Part shown: in pieces, positions 1 through 11,224 of the stretch
Position numbering within the stretch: the stretch's first letter is position 1
Layout of the letters: the number at the start of each line of letters is the position of its first letter
DNA from: Selaginella moellendorffii
Taxonomy: Eukaryota; Streptophyta; Lycopodiopsida; Selaginellales; Selaginellaceae
NCBI RefSeq assembly: GCF_000143415.4
Contig: NW_003314361.1
Location: forward strand, 194,653 to 258,652
DNA: 64,000 nucleotides
Direction: 5' to 3'
The notes under the pieces: model-generated
Database searches by the model: none
What the model was told of the DNA's origin: nothing
What the model saw: only the letters and a program-made list of their open reading frames with translations
Made by a program: the position numbers and the translations under genes

Positions 1-3000
1 ACCCAGTGGCCGGATACGGATTCCATGAGAGAAGAACTGGATGACCTGCAGGTATCTCTACTTTTTCTCCATACCTTGAGGTTTATAATTGTGCAGATTT
101 TCCTGAGTACAAGATGGGCCATCTTGCTTAATATACAGGCAGAACTTTTCCGAGTGAACAAGTATGCTTTGTTCGCCTTTCCGTTTTTCTTACATGAGCT
201 TGAACAGCTTGGAAGACCTCCTTCAAGTTTTGATCAACTTCTGCCTGGATGCATTGGAGTCCGACCATGTTGTCCTTTACTCCGAGAGGCATGTATTGCT
301 CAGGGTGCTACCCGTTCTGGTGGTTCTCGCCATTTCCTCTGAGAAAGAAGGCGACTCAACATTCAAGAAGATCAAAATAAACAGGCTCATCCGGGTGTTT
401 CGGGTACATTTCATTTCCAGTTTCCTTCTGATAAATGATTTGTTTCTGTTGTTAGAGTGATCCGGTAATTCCCGCATTTCCAGATCTTCACCTTTCGCCT
501 GCAAGCATGCTGAAAGAACTGTCGCCTTACTTTCGGAAAGTTGCGGCTCAAAGCAGACTGACGTCGTTGCCTGCACCCCACGAACTTGCTCCCCGTGAAG
601 CTTTAGAATATCCTTTCTCTGGTGGCCATGTTTTTATTTTCTTTTTGTCGCCTTGACGAGGAGAACGTATCAGAAAGAGTACCTGATCATACATCACATG
701 CCTGCCATTCGCTTCGCTCATGACGAGTTCTGCTTGCATTTTGCTGCTGCGATAAACAAGGTAAGAAGCTCATTGTATGTGTCGAGTAATATTCCGACCA
801 TTTTTTATTCTTTGCAGCTCCAACTTCTAAAGTGTGCCAGAAACGTAGACGAGGCTCTCAGTACCAAGATCAAGGAGGATGTCTACATGGCAATTCTTGA
901 AGGCTTTCAGTGTCTTAGTGAATGGACAGGCCGCGTGTGGGAGCAGTGTGCTTGGAAGTTCTCCAGACCTTCAAAAGAAGCCACTCCATACGACGAGGAT
1001 GTCTCAGCTGTTGTCACAGACTATGAGAAGGTATGGCTGGCATGTCGATTAAGATGCTACGTTTTGAGCGTTTGGTTTTAAGGTTGTACGCTGCAACTAT
1101 TCCCCCGAAGAAAGGAAAGCTATGGTGGAGCTGATAAGCTATATCAAGGGTGTTGGCTCCATGCTGGAGCACGTTGATACTCAAGTTGCCGAGACAGTGT
1201 GCGAAGTCATACATTCGCAATTGCAAGACTTTGTGCAAAACAAGCTTTCCTTGATGCTGCGAACTTCCATGAAGAAAAAGAAAGAACTATCTCGGTAAGG
1301 ACATTATTACATCAAAATAACTGGTGCGCATTGTTGTTTTGATCTTAGAATCGTTACTGAGATGAGGACCATCGCAGCGGACTGGACAAATAGTAATGGT
1401 GATCAAGAGAAAGGATCTTTCAGGAAGACGAAAGATGAAACTGATAGATTTCCAATCACGGTTCGGGCTACAGCTCCTACGGCTGCCCAGGTTTGTAGCC
1501 TTTCGGCATTCTCTTTAAATCTATTTGACTTTTCTCCTTTCAGCTTCATTGCCTGCAATTTCTGATCCACGAACTTATCTCTGGGAGTCCCAAGAAAGCT
1601 GCAGTATTTTTCGGAAGTAACGAAACTGAGATCGCATCAGCCGACATGAAACAACTCGACTTGTTCTTCAACAAGCTGGCGTTTTACCCCTACATCCTCG
1701 ATTACAAAGGTGAATTTATGCATTTCATTCTCTGCATGCTTCCTAAAACATGATAATTCAGCTACGATTTTTCATGTCACCGATCTCGGATTTATCTGGT
1801 TCCGTGAGTTTTATCTGGAGACTTCTCGTGTAATACAGGTACTCGCTGTCAAGTATTCTACTGACGTTACTGGTTCTTTGAATGCATGTTACAGTTTCCT
1901 ATCGAGTGTTCTTTTCCGTGGATGCTGGTGGATTATATACTAGAATCTCAAGATGCTGCTTTACTCGAGAGCGTCTTGGTGCCATTTGATATTTATAATG
2001 ACTCTGCAGAGCATGCGCTCCGTAGGCTCAAACAACGGTTTCTATACGATGAGGTCGAGGCCGAGGTAAGTAGATTACACAAGCACGCTGGATTTACTGC
2101 CAAGTCGTCGTCTGTTACAGGTTGATTTGTGCTTTGATCAGCTGGTTTTTAAATTGAGTGAGCACATATTTTCCTACTACAAAAGTCGGGCTTCAAGGTG
2201 TGTGTGCCGGCAGCGTTAGATTTGTTGCGTAATTTACCACGTCTGTTCAGCAAGCAACTTGATGCAACGTTCGTCGCCAGTTCCGAACTTCAGGACAAAT
2301 TCCGGGTATTTCCAAAACGTTACGAGCCATTGTTTCAGATGCGGCGAGTTCAGGTATTGTAATGTCCATTTTCAACTATATGTTGGCATGCTCACGTTGA
2401 ACACAGATATTGGGACGGGACATAGACCTTACTTTTCTCATTGAGCAGCGACTAAACAAGATTTTCCGCGAAAATCTTGACTTTTTACTTGAGCGGTTTG
2501 AATCCCATGACCTCTGCACCATTGTGGTACGTTTAACACTTCGACTTGTGACGTTGTTCCTAACCAACTTCACAGGAGCTCGACCATTTAATTGAAATTC
2601 TCCGAGCTACGCATTGCCTTCTTGCAGATCAGCTCACTCTAGATCCATTCAATCTGATCCTGGAGGAAATGATGGAGAATATTTCAATGGTGTCCTTTTC
2701 TTCTAGACTAGCATCGCAGGTAGAGCTCATGCTACTCGATTTCTAAATGATTTTCCTTCTTAGATATTCTCGGAGATTCAAAATGATGTTGTTCCGAACT
2801 TCATTTTATGCAACTCAAGCTTAAGGCTCATCAGGTCACCTAAGGCCTGCCAGCGAGTCTTTCGACGTGCTCCAGTTCCCCACGCGGATTACAGTTTCCT
2901 TTGTGGCACTCCGGTAAGGTTGCTGATTGTTTTGATGTTGAGTTGACATTCTGTTTCTTAGGACTTGAACATGGCACATGCCATGTACACCGATCTTTTC

Positions 3001-4562
3001 AGCAAGTTCTTTGGATTGCCTCACATGCTGTGCATAGTCAAGCTGCTGGGTTCTCGCTCGCTACCTTGGCTTATCCGAGCTTTGTTGGATCACCTTTCTC
3101 AAAAGGTCAGTGTGTGGTTTTCATTTGATCCGAGTGTTTTATTGCGTGTGCCTTTGAACAGATCACGTCGTCTCTAGATTCCAGTGTTGGTGATCTTCGT
3201 GGAGCCATGCCCAAGGCTATAAACCTCCCGACTCCAGAAGCTGGTGTTGCGGGTGAGCTACTGAGTTTGCTGGAGTTGTTATAATATTTGTTTCTTTGTG
3301 CAGGGGCAATGAAAATCCTGAAGGAGCAACTTCAGTGGGTAACAAGCTACGAAGGGAAAGTTAACTTTATAGAATGTCTGAAGGAAATTGGAACGTTGCT
3401 CTTCCTTATGTCGTTGCTGGATATGGCAATGGTATGGTGCTGCATTTCATTTCTTCCTTTTTTCTTGACAAAGCTTTTTGTTTTCTGGCAGAAAGAAACC
3501 GAGACGAGTCAGATGGTACAAGTAGCACCTTGGCTGGGCATTGCTCCGGGACCGAATGGCCTTCAGAGATACGCTGCTGACGCCACAGATAGCCCCTTTC
3601 TGGCTCTTTTTAAAGAGGCCGCCAGTGCGTGTGCAGCACATCCACTGTGCTTGTCGCCATCTACGTTCGTTGCAATGGGGAAGCAAGCTGAAGTTACAGG
3701 TTTGTTGTCGTCCAAGCTTGCTAACGCTAACTTAATATTCATCACAGGCTCGCTGTACATGAAAAACATCCAAACTGGTAGCGTCCTTGAGTACACACTG
3801 GCGTATCTGAGCGTTGTACTCGATAGCTTTCGGGAGAAATGGAGCTCCCCATCGAAGACGGGGCTCATCGAAATCACAACATCCAAGGAGTACCATCGCA
3901 TATACAGTGGCATTCAATTCGTAAGCTTGATGCTTTTGTGTGTTTTTTTCTTTTCCTGTTCTGTTAGGATCACTGTAAACTGAAGTGCATGCACAGGTGT
4001 TTTGTGGCGAGTCACTTGCCGAGGCCGGCCCCAACTTTGAGTGTTTTGGTGACTCGGTGGCTTGGGGTGGCTGCGCTATTGTATACTTCCTTGGGCAGCA
4101 GCAACGCTTTGAGCTATTGGACTTCATTTATCATCTGTTAAGTGTAGAAGAAGCCGAGTCCGCCATCCATCACGACAGATCAAGGAAGCCAGCTCTAGTG
4201 TATGGTCCTTCATATGGACAGGTATCTTTACTTCGTATGATTATTTTTGTGAAAGGTTTACGATCATGGCATGGCTTTGTGCAGGAGCTGGAGGACTTTC
4301 TGGATAATGCAAGAAGAGCAAGGGGTCTAAATAATCACGTATTCTCACTACTGAGAGCCCGCTCTCCTCAAGAAGACAAGTCGGCGTCCATGATCAAGCA
4401 GAGCGGGAGCGTCGTGCACAGGGTCAAGTATCCAAACACTCCTTCGGCCTTTGATTCGCTCCCTCTCAAAGGTAAGCAATAGCAAAGTGATTTTGTGTTT
4501 GAGTGCAATTTTTGAAAAACTTTCCAGGGCAGGGAGCCGAGGCTCCAAGAGCTACAACATAG
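1..4562 (+). CDS. PIR: PIR/CYFIP-family subunit of the SCAR/WAVE complex (5' end outside window)
   Basis: Plant homologue of CYFIP/Sra-1 (PIROGI/KLUNKER), the subunit that receives active ROP/Rac GTPase and relays it to SCAR/WAVE and ARP2/3 actin nucleation in the cytoplasm. The window opens inside the gene (TDSMREELDDLQ), so roughly the first 190 residues are missing. Many exons split by introns of about 45-60 bp read through in order: IFLSTRWAILLN, SPASMLKELSPYFRK, LSEWTGRVWEQCAWKFSRP, FPIECSFPWMLVDYILE, LGSRSLPWLIRALLDHLSQK, LNNHVFSLLRARSPQEDK and a last short exon ending RATT at 4562. These are diagnostic blocks of the family. The intron at 608-666 is unusual: it begins ATATCCTTT, ends AC and is U12-type, and removing it restores EALE-YQKEYL. 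No disabling change was seen. I am very sure of the family; exact exon edges are by eye. Confidence 0.95.
608..666 (+). other. U12-type AT-AC intron inside PIR
   Basis: A 59-nt intron. Its first bases ATATCCTTT match the minor-spliceosome 5' splice site. CCTTGAC at 651-657 matches the U12 branch site, with the branch adenosine about 10 nt from the 3' end, and the intron ends in AC. Joining 607 to 667 gives an uninterrupted frame (ALE-YQKEYL) colinear with the protein family. No GT..AG alternative restores the frame here. Confidence 0.85.
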
Positions 4563-7047
4563 TTAAGCACCAGCAAGGCAGTGCAAGAGGCTTATCCCAG
4601 GCCTAAACAGGCGAGCTGCTTGTTAAGCATCTCCTGCTCGCCTCCCCCCTGCAACTCCTGCTCATAGCACCAGTAAGTGCATTGCAATCGTAAGCAAATG
4701 TATCAGATCCTTCTCCCATCTTGAGAAGTAGAGGCCCCAGCTCACATTTCCCAATGACCACAGCAATCGCCTTGTCACTCGCCGCCCCTCTCGCTCAAGG
4801 TGGTATTTGTTCCGTGGGTGTAGGAGCAGCACACCAAGCTCAATAACGCCTTGTCGTCCAAGTCCGCGGCGCTATAACTGACACGGGCACGCTGCCATGC
4901 CGAGCACTGGCTCCGTCACGTTTTGGCACAGTGTTATGGTCGGCTCCGACAAGTGCTGCTCAATCTCCCGCGAGGCATCTGCAAAACATTTATCATGCTT
5001 GGTGTGGAGCTCTAGATATCCGTACCTGGCAGCTTGAAGCCCCGAGGGAAATCAGCATTGAGAATCCGCCGTCGGCGTGGTTTGGAAAGATGGGAGCTCC
5101 CCAAATTCTTCCTGTAGCGCAGCTCCTGCCGTAGAACCATGTCGGTTTAACAAGATCAGGCACACACCTCCACAATGTAGGAGATTGACACCCGTGTTTT
5201 TCAGGACCGGCAGCAGCGGCTTGAGCATCTGGTAGCCTCCAAGCTGCACGGCAGCAGATGTCGTCCAGCATCCAGCTGCACTCTTCCTGCTCCTCCTCCA
5301 CCTGCAAGCTCACCGCGGCCAACAAGTTCACGAAGCTCTTTTCCAACCTCAGCCTTCGCTTTGCCTTTGGCAGGCTTATCATCCACACCTCGCACTTGGT
5401 CGCAACGCGGTCGGTGTCATTGTCTACGAGCCCGACCTTGCCTCTTCCAGCAGCGAGTGTCCGGTCAAGATCAGCAACTACTATTTCATGTTTCATGAAA
5501 TAGTCATCTGCTTCGGATGCAGGTTGTCAGATTTGTCTCGAACTGCCGCGGAGTGCTGCTCCAGCCTGTGGGGTGACAAATGCTTTACACAGTCGTTAGA
5601 GCCATGGTCGAGCAAATCAATGTGTTTTACAGCCGGCTAGGATGGCCGCAGTGTAGAAACTCAGATCATCCTTTGGACATATCAATGTCGCTCGAGGAAA
5701 GTGGCACCACCTGCGAGCTGGAGGTAACGTTGAGCACGAAGGAGAGTGCCAGGTGAAGCATGGGCATGGCTGGCGGCAACGTCTGCCCCTGGTTACGATC
5801 AGCCACCTCCTTGCTGGGAGCATAGCAATGCTTGTTAATACTTGACACAGGACAGAAGATAGTAGTAGGAGGCATGTATAGAAGAGCCGGCACACCATCT
5901 CGGTCACGTCGAAGGCGTCACTTTGCTGCTGCAGTTCCACCATTGTCTTGGCTTGGATCTCAACCGCGGCAATAGTTGACGGCTGAGAGAGCGAATGGCA
6001 TAAATAAAAGCGATCAGTGAACCTTCAGGACGGTAGTATCGAATATCTCTAACCAAAGAGTGAAAATTCATGCAAGGAAGGTCGCCGAGAGTCCAGCCGC
6101 GGCTGCTACTGGAGATTCTTGCTTACACGATGGAGCTGTGACATGATGTCGATCAACGCTGGATGTTGGAGAAGCAAGCAATGTCGGCAACTGGCCAGTG
6201 CCAGGATCCTCGTAGCGGCAAAGGCTGAGATGCTGTGCTGCCGGTCGGGACGTGCAGCCACATGTAGAAGAGCGCCAGCAGGCAACCATGGAAGGGAACA
6301 GATGAAGCAAGTCATAGGATCCTTTCACGGCATAGATAACAAATAAGTGGATTGTATGGCAACACACATGGGCTCCCTTGTCCGTATTAGTTCCCAGGTT
6401 ATGGAGCGAGTGCGGGAGCGTCAAAGGCGCAGGTTCTTCTATGTGGACGGCTGTGGAATCGATATTGACGTAACCACCTTTCATCACGAGTTTTTGACTA
6501 AGAGACCAGCATCTAGCACGAGCGTCCACTCTCCCTCCCGTGTTTGAGCGGGCGAGGAAGATAAACTTGAGGCAGCACACAAGTTACTTCAAGCATCCAA
6601 GCTTTGCTAAACCCTTCCATCCACGAATTCTAATCGTCACATCCAAGCTTTGCTAAACCCACGAATTCTAATCGTCACAAGCAAAAGCTCCTCACCATCA
6701 CACCATCCCTATGGACTCAATACAAAAAAGAGAAGGAAGAGGAGGAATTTTTTTCAGCCATGCAAGTTAATAAAGGCTAGCTTAGCTCTAGGATGCTGAG
6801 AGGGCTCCAGCGAGAAGAAACAAAAACTCCATTATTTTTATTTTTATTTTTATTTTTTTGTGATGGAGCCGGATGAACATGTACAGTAGTTGTACAGTCC
6901 TTTTCAAACATGCTTCTATTTTGTTTACATTTTCCTGCTTCCTTTTTCTCCGTTTCATTTCTTTCCCGAACAATCGACTACGAAAATTTTCCTTGATTTC
7001 AATTTATACAGACAAATTTCTCGAGACGGAACCCAGCACGTAGCGAG
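4563..7047. other. Gene-poor stretch with unrecognised minus-strand coding debris
   Basis: No intact gene found. Several minus-strand open segments (about 4993-5496, 5617-5945 and 6068-6580) have protein-like composition, for example MLKPLLPVLKNTGVNLL near 5200-5240 and SDAFDVTEMVCRLFY near 5880-5930. They are broken by stops and frame changes, and I could not assign a family. This looks like an eroded multi-exon gene or transposon remnant transcribed right to left. The part next to PIR must also hold the PIR 3' UTR. Confidence 0.4.
6594..6677. repeat. Two-unit imperfect direct repeat (about 40-46 bp)
   Basis: CATCCAAGCTTTGCTAAACC followed by ACGAATTCTAATCGTCA occurs twice head to tail. The first unit carries about 8 extra bases in the middle. 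Confidence 0.8.
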
Positions 7048-7767
7048 CTAGGAGCTAGCGTAGCGGCCGACCTGGTGTGGCCATGCAGGCGAGAAGACTG
7101 GCGACAAGAGCGGCAAATCCTTGAACAGGTCGTGCTGCAGGAGAAAGTTTGGCGTGGGGATTGGCGACGACCATCCCAGTGATCCGCCCGCCGGAGTGGC
7201 TGCCAGACTCGCGTTCATCGAATCCCCCGTGCCTACTGACAAATTGATGTGCTCGTCGCTGCTATGGCTAGCGAGGAGAGGGCTTTTGAAGGATCCTAGA
7301 CTAAGATCGTCCGTCACAGCCAATCCTTGAGAGGAGGAGTGATCATCATTATGGGGAGCGTCATCCATCTCTTCTGGCAGATTCGGCCTGGTGGGCTTGT
7401 ACACACCACCTGGGTGATCATCACTGGCGTTGGAATGCGCGAGCCTGGATTTAAACTTCTTGGAGGAGGAGGAAGAGAAGGAGGAGGATACCTTGGTGGA
7501 TTTCGTGGAGATGGTCTTCTTGCAGCGAAGGCGCGTGTCGGAGGAACCCGTCAGGCGCTGGACGAGCTCCATGAAATCCTGCGTGCTCGTCTGGATCACC
7601 TTGGGCGAGTATGTGTGAATTATAACCGGCCCGCGACGAGCCCCCGGCAGCGGCGGCTTGGAGCGCCTGGGCGAGGACACAGCCTTGTTCTTGGAATTCC
7701 TTGGATCTCTGGAGCTGGAGGAAGAGTCATCGCTGCCACCAGCGATCTTCAGCGGGGGAGGCCGCAT
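7048..7767 (-). CDS. VQ-motif protein (VQ8/VQ20-like)
   Basis: Single-exon gene of 239 aa. It starts MRPPPLKI, a start typical of one subgroup of plant VQ proteins, and carries PVIIHTYSPKVIQT followed by the VQ core FMELVQRLTG (the FxxxVQxLTG signature, about residues 65-75). VQ proteins are nuclear or plastid cofactors that bind WRKY factors or are MAP-kinase substrates, mostly in defence and development. Many SP and TP sites occur, including SSPIPTP near the C terminus, which fits phosphorylation, but this is an inference. The rest is serine-rich and low-complexity. Its upstream flank (about 7915-8125) is part of the local tandem duplication, so a second copy of that flank lies at 10655-10825 without a VQ gene attached. 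Confidence 0.9.
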   Translation of the reverse strand: MRPPPLKIAGGSDDSSSSSRDPRNSKNKAVSSPRRSKPPLPGARRGPVIIHTYSPKVIQTSTQDFMELVQRLTGSSDTRLRCKKTISTKSTKVSSSFSSSSSKKFKSRLAHSNASDDHPGGVYKPTRPNLPEEMDDAPHNDDHSSSQGLAVTDDLSLGSFKSPLLASHSSDEHINLSVGTGDSMNASLAATPAGGSLGWSSPIPTPNFLLQHDLFKDLPLLSPVFSPAWPHQVGRYASS

Positions 7768-8702
7768 GGCTGAATCGACGCTGAGCGGTGGCCAAAACCT
7801 TGGAGTAGCGGATCAAATCAAATCGCCTCGCGAAGGAAAAGAAATAAAGATTGGCTAGAATAGCGCGTGAGACTGCGACAGCGCAAGGCGATGAAATGCG
7901 ACTTAACAACACTACGCGAGTGATCAGCTGCGTTTTTAAGCCGGTTTTGCCCACTGTTCCTTCCACGAAACTTCCTTCTCTCCGCGCTGGCGGCGCGGCG
8001 GCGGAGCTGGTGGTGGCGGCGGTGGTGGCGCTGGTGGTGGCGCTGGTGGTGGCGCTGCTAGCGCCGGCGAAGATCCTCCATTTAAGAGCTCGATCGGATC
8101 GATATGGATGGAAGTTATGAGATGTATTAGCGATCGATACAAAGAAAAAAAAATGGTTTTCCAAGTCAACACCAAGAGGATTACGTGCGTGCATGAACTC
8201 ATGCATGCGTTGGACGGAGCGGATATTCCAGCGATTCCGTGCGCGTCATCTCTTTTGCACAGATTCTTGCAAAAGATGGCGGGCGGGAGGAGGATGCTCG
8301 TGCACTCCAAGTGTTTGACAAACAAGACCTGCGCACCATCTCGGGATTTGTGGAGAATATACAAGGAGAGAAAAAAGAAAGTTATTTGTCTCGTAAGAAA
8401 GGAACCAGGAAAAGATAATCTAGTACCTCTCGAGAATTCTCATTGATCTATCATTTGGTAATTGGATCCAGCGCAGCCCAGCGACAAAATAGAAGCATGC
8501 AAAGGTAGTGGGGAAAAGCTTAGATCTTGTTTGAAACGAAAAGATTCTACCACTTTCCGCAAGGATACATGAATCGCGAACGAGGGAGCGAGCTTTTGGT
8601 TGCTTCCTTGCGGTGCACCTGATGAAACTTCGGCTACGCACACGGAGAACGGCAGATCAACAAAAGAAGACCTTGACACAGTGACCGAGCTTCGAGTAGC
8701 AT
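7768..8702. other. Intergenic: VQ promoter side, duplicated segment, flank of broken ZNHIT2 copy
   Basis: Holds the 5' flank of the VQ gene, including a GC-rich GGTGGCG/GGCGCT microrepeat at about 7990-8060. Bases about 7917-8125 and 8440-8702 recur at 10655-10825 and 10990-11224. The intervening stretch (about 8130-8430) has no clear partner. No gene recognised. Confidence 0.6.
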
Positions 8703-9998
8703 TCAATCGCCAGCGGCAGACAAGACTGCTTTGGTCGTCGTCCTCGTCGTTGTCGTCGCCGTCGCCACCGTCGACTCAGTGGATTCGGCACGTCTCTCCT
8801 TCTCGGTCTCCACCAGAGCTGCAAAACAAGCGATGCCATCGCCAAGTTGGTTTGCCCAGCACATAATGACGAAAGCTTTCCTGGAAGTCGCCTGGAGAAG
8901 CTTGCTCTCCTTCTTGGTGTCGACCATCTTGAGCTTCTTGGACTCGTCGATGGAGGCTTCCAGCATTCGTTGGAGATCGGCCAAGGCACGTACCACCGCG
9001 GGCCTTCCAATCCGGAGAAGTGCCGCTGTATCATCGCAGAGCAACAGACTGAGCTGGCTGCCACCCGCGTGCCTGAAAGCCGGCAAGCACACGGCCTCTG
9101 AGCAGTAGCATATCACCTCGGTGACCGTCTAGAACTTTGGACGTCGCTAGCAAATCCATGGCCGCGTCCAGCGGACTGTCCTTCCACTCGCCATTGTAAA
9201 GCCGCATCACGAAGCAGTAGCTGTAAAGGAGATCGATGAGGTGCACCGGGCGTAGCGGCGAAGGATCAAGTTTAGAGAGGTGACGTAGCGGCGGTAGAGC
9301 TTGCGATGGAGGAGGAGGAGCTTCACTTGTTCGTCTTTGCTCGTCGAGTCGAGCGGTTGCAGGAGACTGTTACCTTGAGAGCCGAGAGTCAAGGATTTGG
9401 CACCCGGTTTTAGCCACCAGGGCTCCCATGGCTCGATAAGGTGGCACAGCTATCCGCTTGCCACAGCTCGTTGAAACGCTTTTAGTTCGTCCAAGGATAA
9501 ATCAGCCACTGTGACCTCGGCTCCTAGGAAGAAGAAAAATGAAAAGAAAGAGTGAGTGAATGAATCGAAGAACACGCGAAGAACTTACCAGCAATTAATT
9601 TGTGCAAGGTCTCGTCCGAGATGAAAGTCTCCTCCTCTTCTGTGCCACCATGCCAAGTTAGAAACTCTATCCATCCAGGGAAAACTCTGGTGCCAGACCA
9701 TCGTTAATGGATTCCTTTCCTTCCTCGCTTTGCCTTTGCAATGCTTGCAGAATTTTTTGCTTCGTCTCCTTGGACACCTCCACATTCTTCATCTCCGCGA
9801 GAACGTTGTCGCGAGAGAAGGCTTCTGTGCACTGCACACTGTGGCCCTGTCACACCAGAAACACCACGAATTCCCTCACCTTGTAACACTGGAGCGAGCA
9901 ATAGTGAAGATTGCAGCGGGGGCACGTGTAATTCGCATAATGCTTCTGGCAGCTGCGAGAAGAAAACGAGAATGTAAGCAAAACCGATGACGCGCCAT
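8703..9998 (-). pseudogene. Broken ZNHIT2-like copy (unit A)
   Basis: Duplicate of the gene at 11225-12600 with the same HIT zinc-finger exon (NYTCPRCNLHYCSLQCYK) and the same C-terminal part, but damaged. A deletion of about 30 bp after ATGGCGCGT removes the first finger cysteines and the first splice donor. A deletion of about 10 bp near 9330 shifts the frame. A 20-bp deletion near 9130 removes the segment equivalent to SQSAQPETVTE and shifts it again. Substitutions elsewhere are few, so inactivation looks recent. It is unlikely to make a full HIT protein, although the long C-terminal open stretch (8703-9116) survives. Confidence 0.85.
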
Positions 9999-10354
9999 TT
10001 CCTTCCCATCGAGCCGTACGACAACGAATCCATAAATCTTTAGGAAACCAATTTGCATCCATTATATTGGTGGCGAAGCTGTGCCTCAGTTCCTGATCAA
10101 AGCACACCTATCTGTATTCTTATCTCGCGCTCTGTCTCTCATCCGAGGAAGAAGCAGTTCCCGGGTAGGGCGAGCACATTAGTTGCCAAAAGAACCTGAC
10201 TTGATCCGACAGCTGCCAACAGTTGGATCAAGTTAACGGGTGAGCCACATCCCGTTAAGGAGGAGTGTTTGATCGCATGTGCGGCAGCAAGCTGCAAATT
10301 ACATCCTCGGGACGTTGCACGTCCCAACACACTTAGATTGCAACTGTAAGCTTG
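9999..10354. other. Junction DNA between duplicated units
   Basis: Lies beyond the broken ZNHIT2 start and before the O-fucosyltransferase fragment. No gene or clear repeat recognised; the minus-strand open frame here has no recognisable domain. Confidence 0.5.
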
Positions 10355-10654
10355 GGAACACCGCGGCATGGATTGCGACATAGGATGGAGCGATTCCAGC
10401 TCCAATCTCAACGCTACGTACTCCACATCCGATATTATGCTGCTCCTCAGCTCCAGGCACTGGAAGAAGCGATCCGGCCACAAGAAGTTGCCAAGAATCT
10501 CCAATACCTCATGATCTTGCCTCCTAGATGCTCTAGATCCCTAGCTGCCGTCCATCTCCGCCTGCTCCCATCTGGCGCACCTCGAGGTGAAAGAATTTGA
10601 GCGAGAAGACCGCGTTGAAGGGGATCAGTCCGAATTATGGAAAAGCAGAGAGTG
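10355..10654 (-). pseudogene. Fragment of an O-fucosyltransferase-like gene
   Basis: Read on the minus strand, this segment matches about 41640-42070 of the intact gene at 41412-42611. Shared peptide pieces are RRWTAARDLEHL, then FQCLEL.SSIISDVEYVA.RLEL. At DNA level GAGAAGACCGCG(T/C)TGAAGGGGATC and GAGAGTGGGCATCAAG are shared. Internal deletions remove several pieces and break the frame, and both ends of the parent gene are missing. It ends exactly where duplication unit B begins (10655), so it may mark the breakpoint. Confidence 0.85.
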
Positions 10655-11224
10655 GGCATCAAGTGATGAGCTGCGTTTTAAGCCGGTTTTGCCCACTGTT
10701 CCTTCCCTTCCCTCCGCCCTGGCGGCGCGGCGGCGGCGCTGGTAGTGGCGTTGGTAGTGGCGCTGCTAGCAAGATCCTCCATTTAAGAGCTCGATCGGAT
10801 CGATATGGATGGAAGTTATAAGATGTAAAAAAAAAATTGGTTTGCAAGTCAACACCATCCTTTCGAGATGAGGGGATGATTGATGTATGCCTCTGATGTT
10901 ATTGGATTCAATTCAAACCTCGTCGTTTTCGCAGTTTAATGGACGGGGATCCCACCACGGAAAAGGCAGAAGAGAAAAAAGAAACTTTTTCGTCTCGATA
11001 TGATCTATCATTTGGTAATTGGATCCAGCGACAAAATAGAAACACGCAAAAGTAGTGGAAAAAAGCTTAGATCTTGTTTGAAACGAAAAGATTGATTGAG
11101 CGAGGGAGCGAGCTTTTGGTTGCTTTACTTTGCGATGCACCTGATGAAACTTCGGCTACGCACACGGAGAACGGCAGATCAACAAAAGAAGACCTTGACA
11201 CAGTGACCGAGCTTCGAGTAGCAC
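10655..11224. other. Duplicated flank (unit B) without its VQ gene
   Basis: Contains the second copy of the VQ upstream flank (10655-10825) and of the ZNHIT2 3' flank (about 10990-11224). No VQ coding sequence follows it. No other gene seen. Confidence 0.6.
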
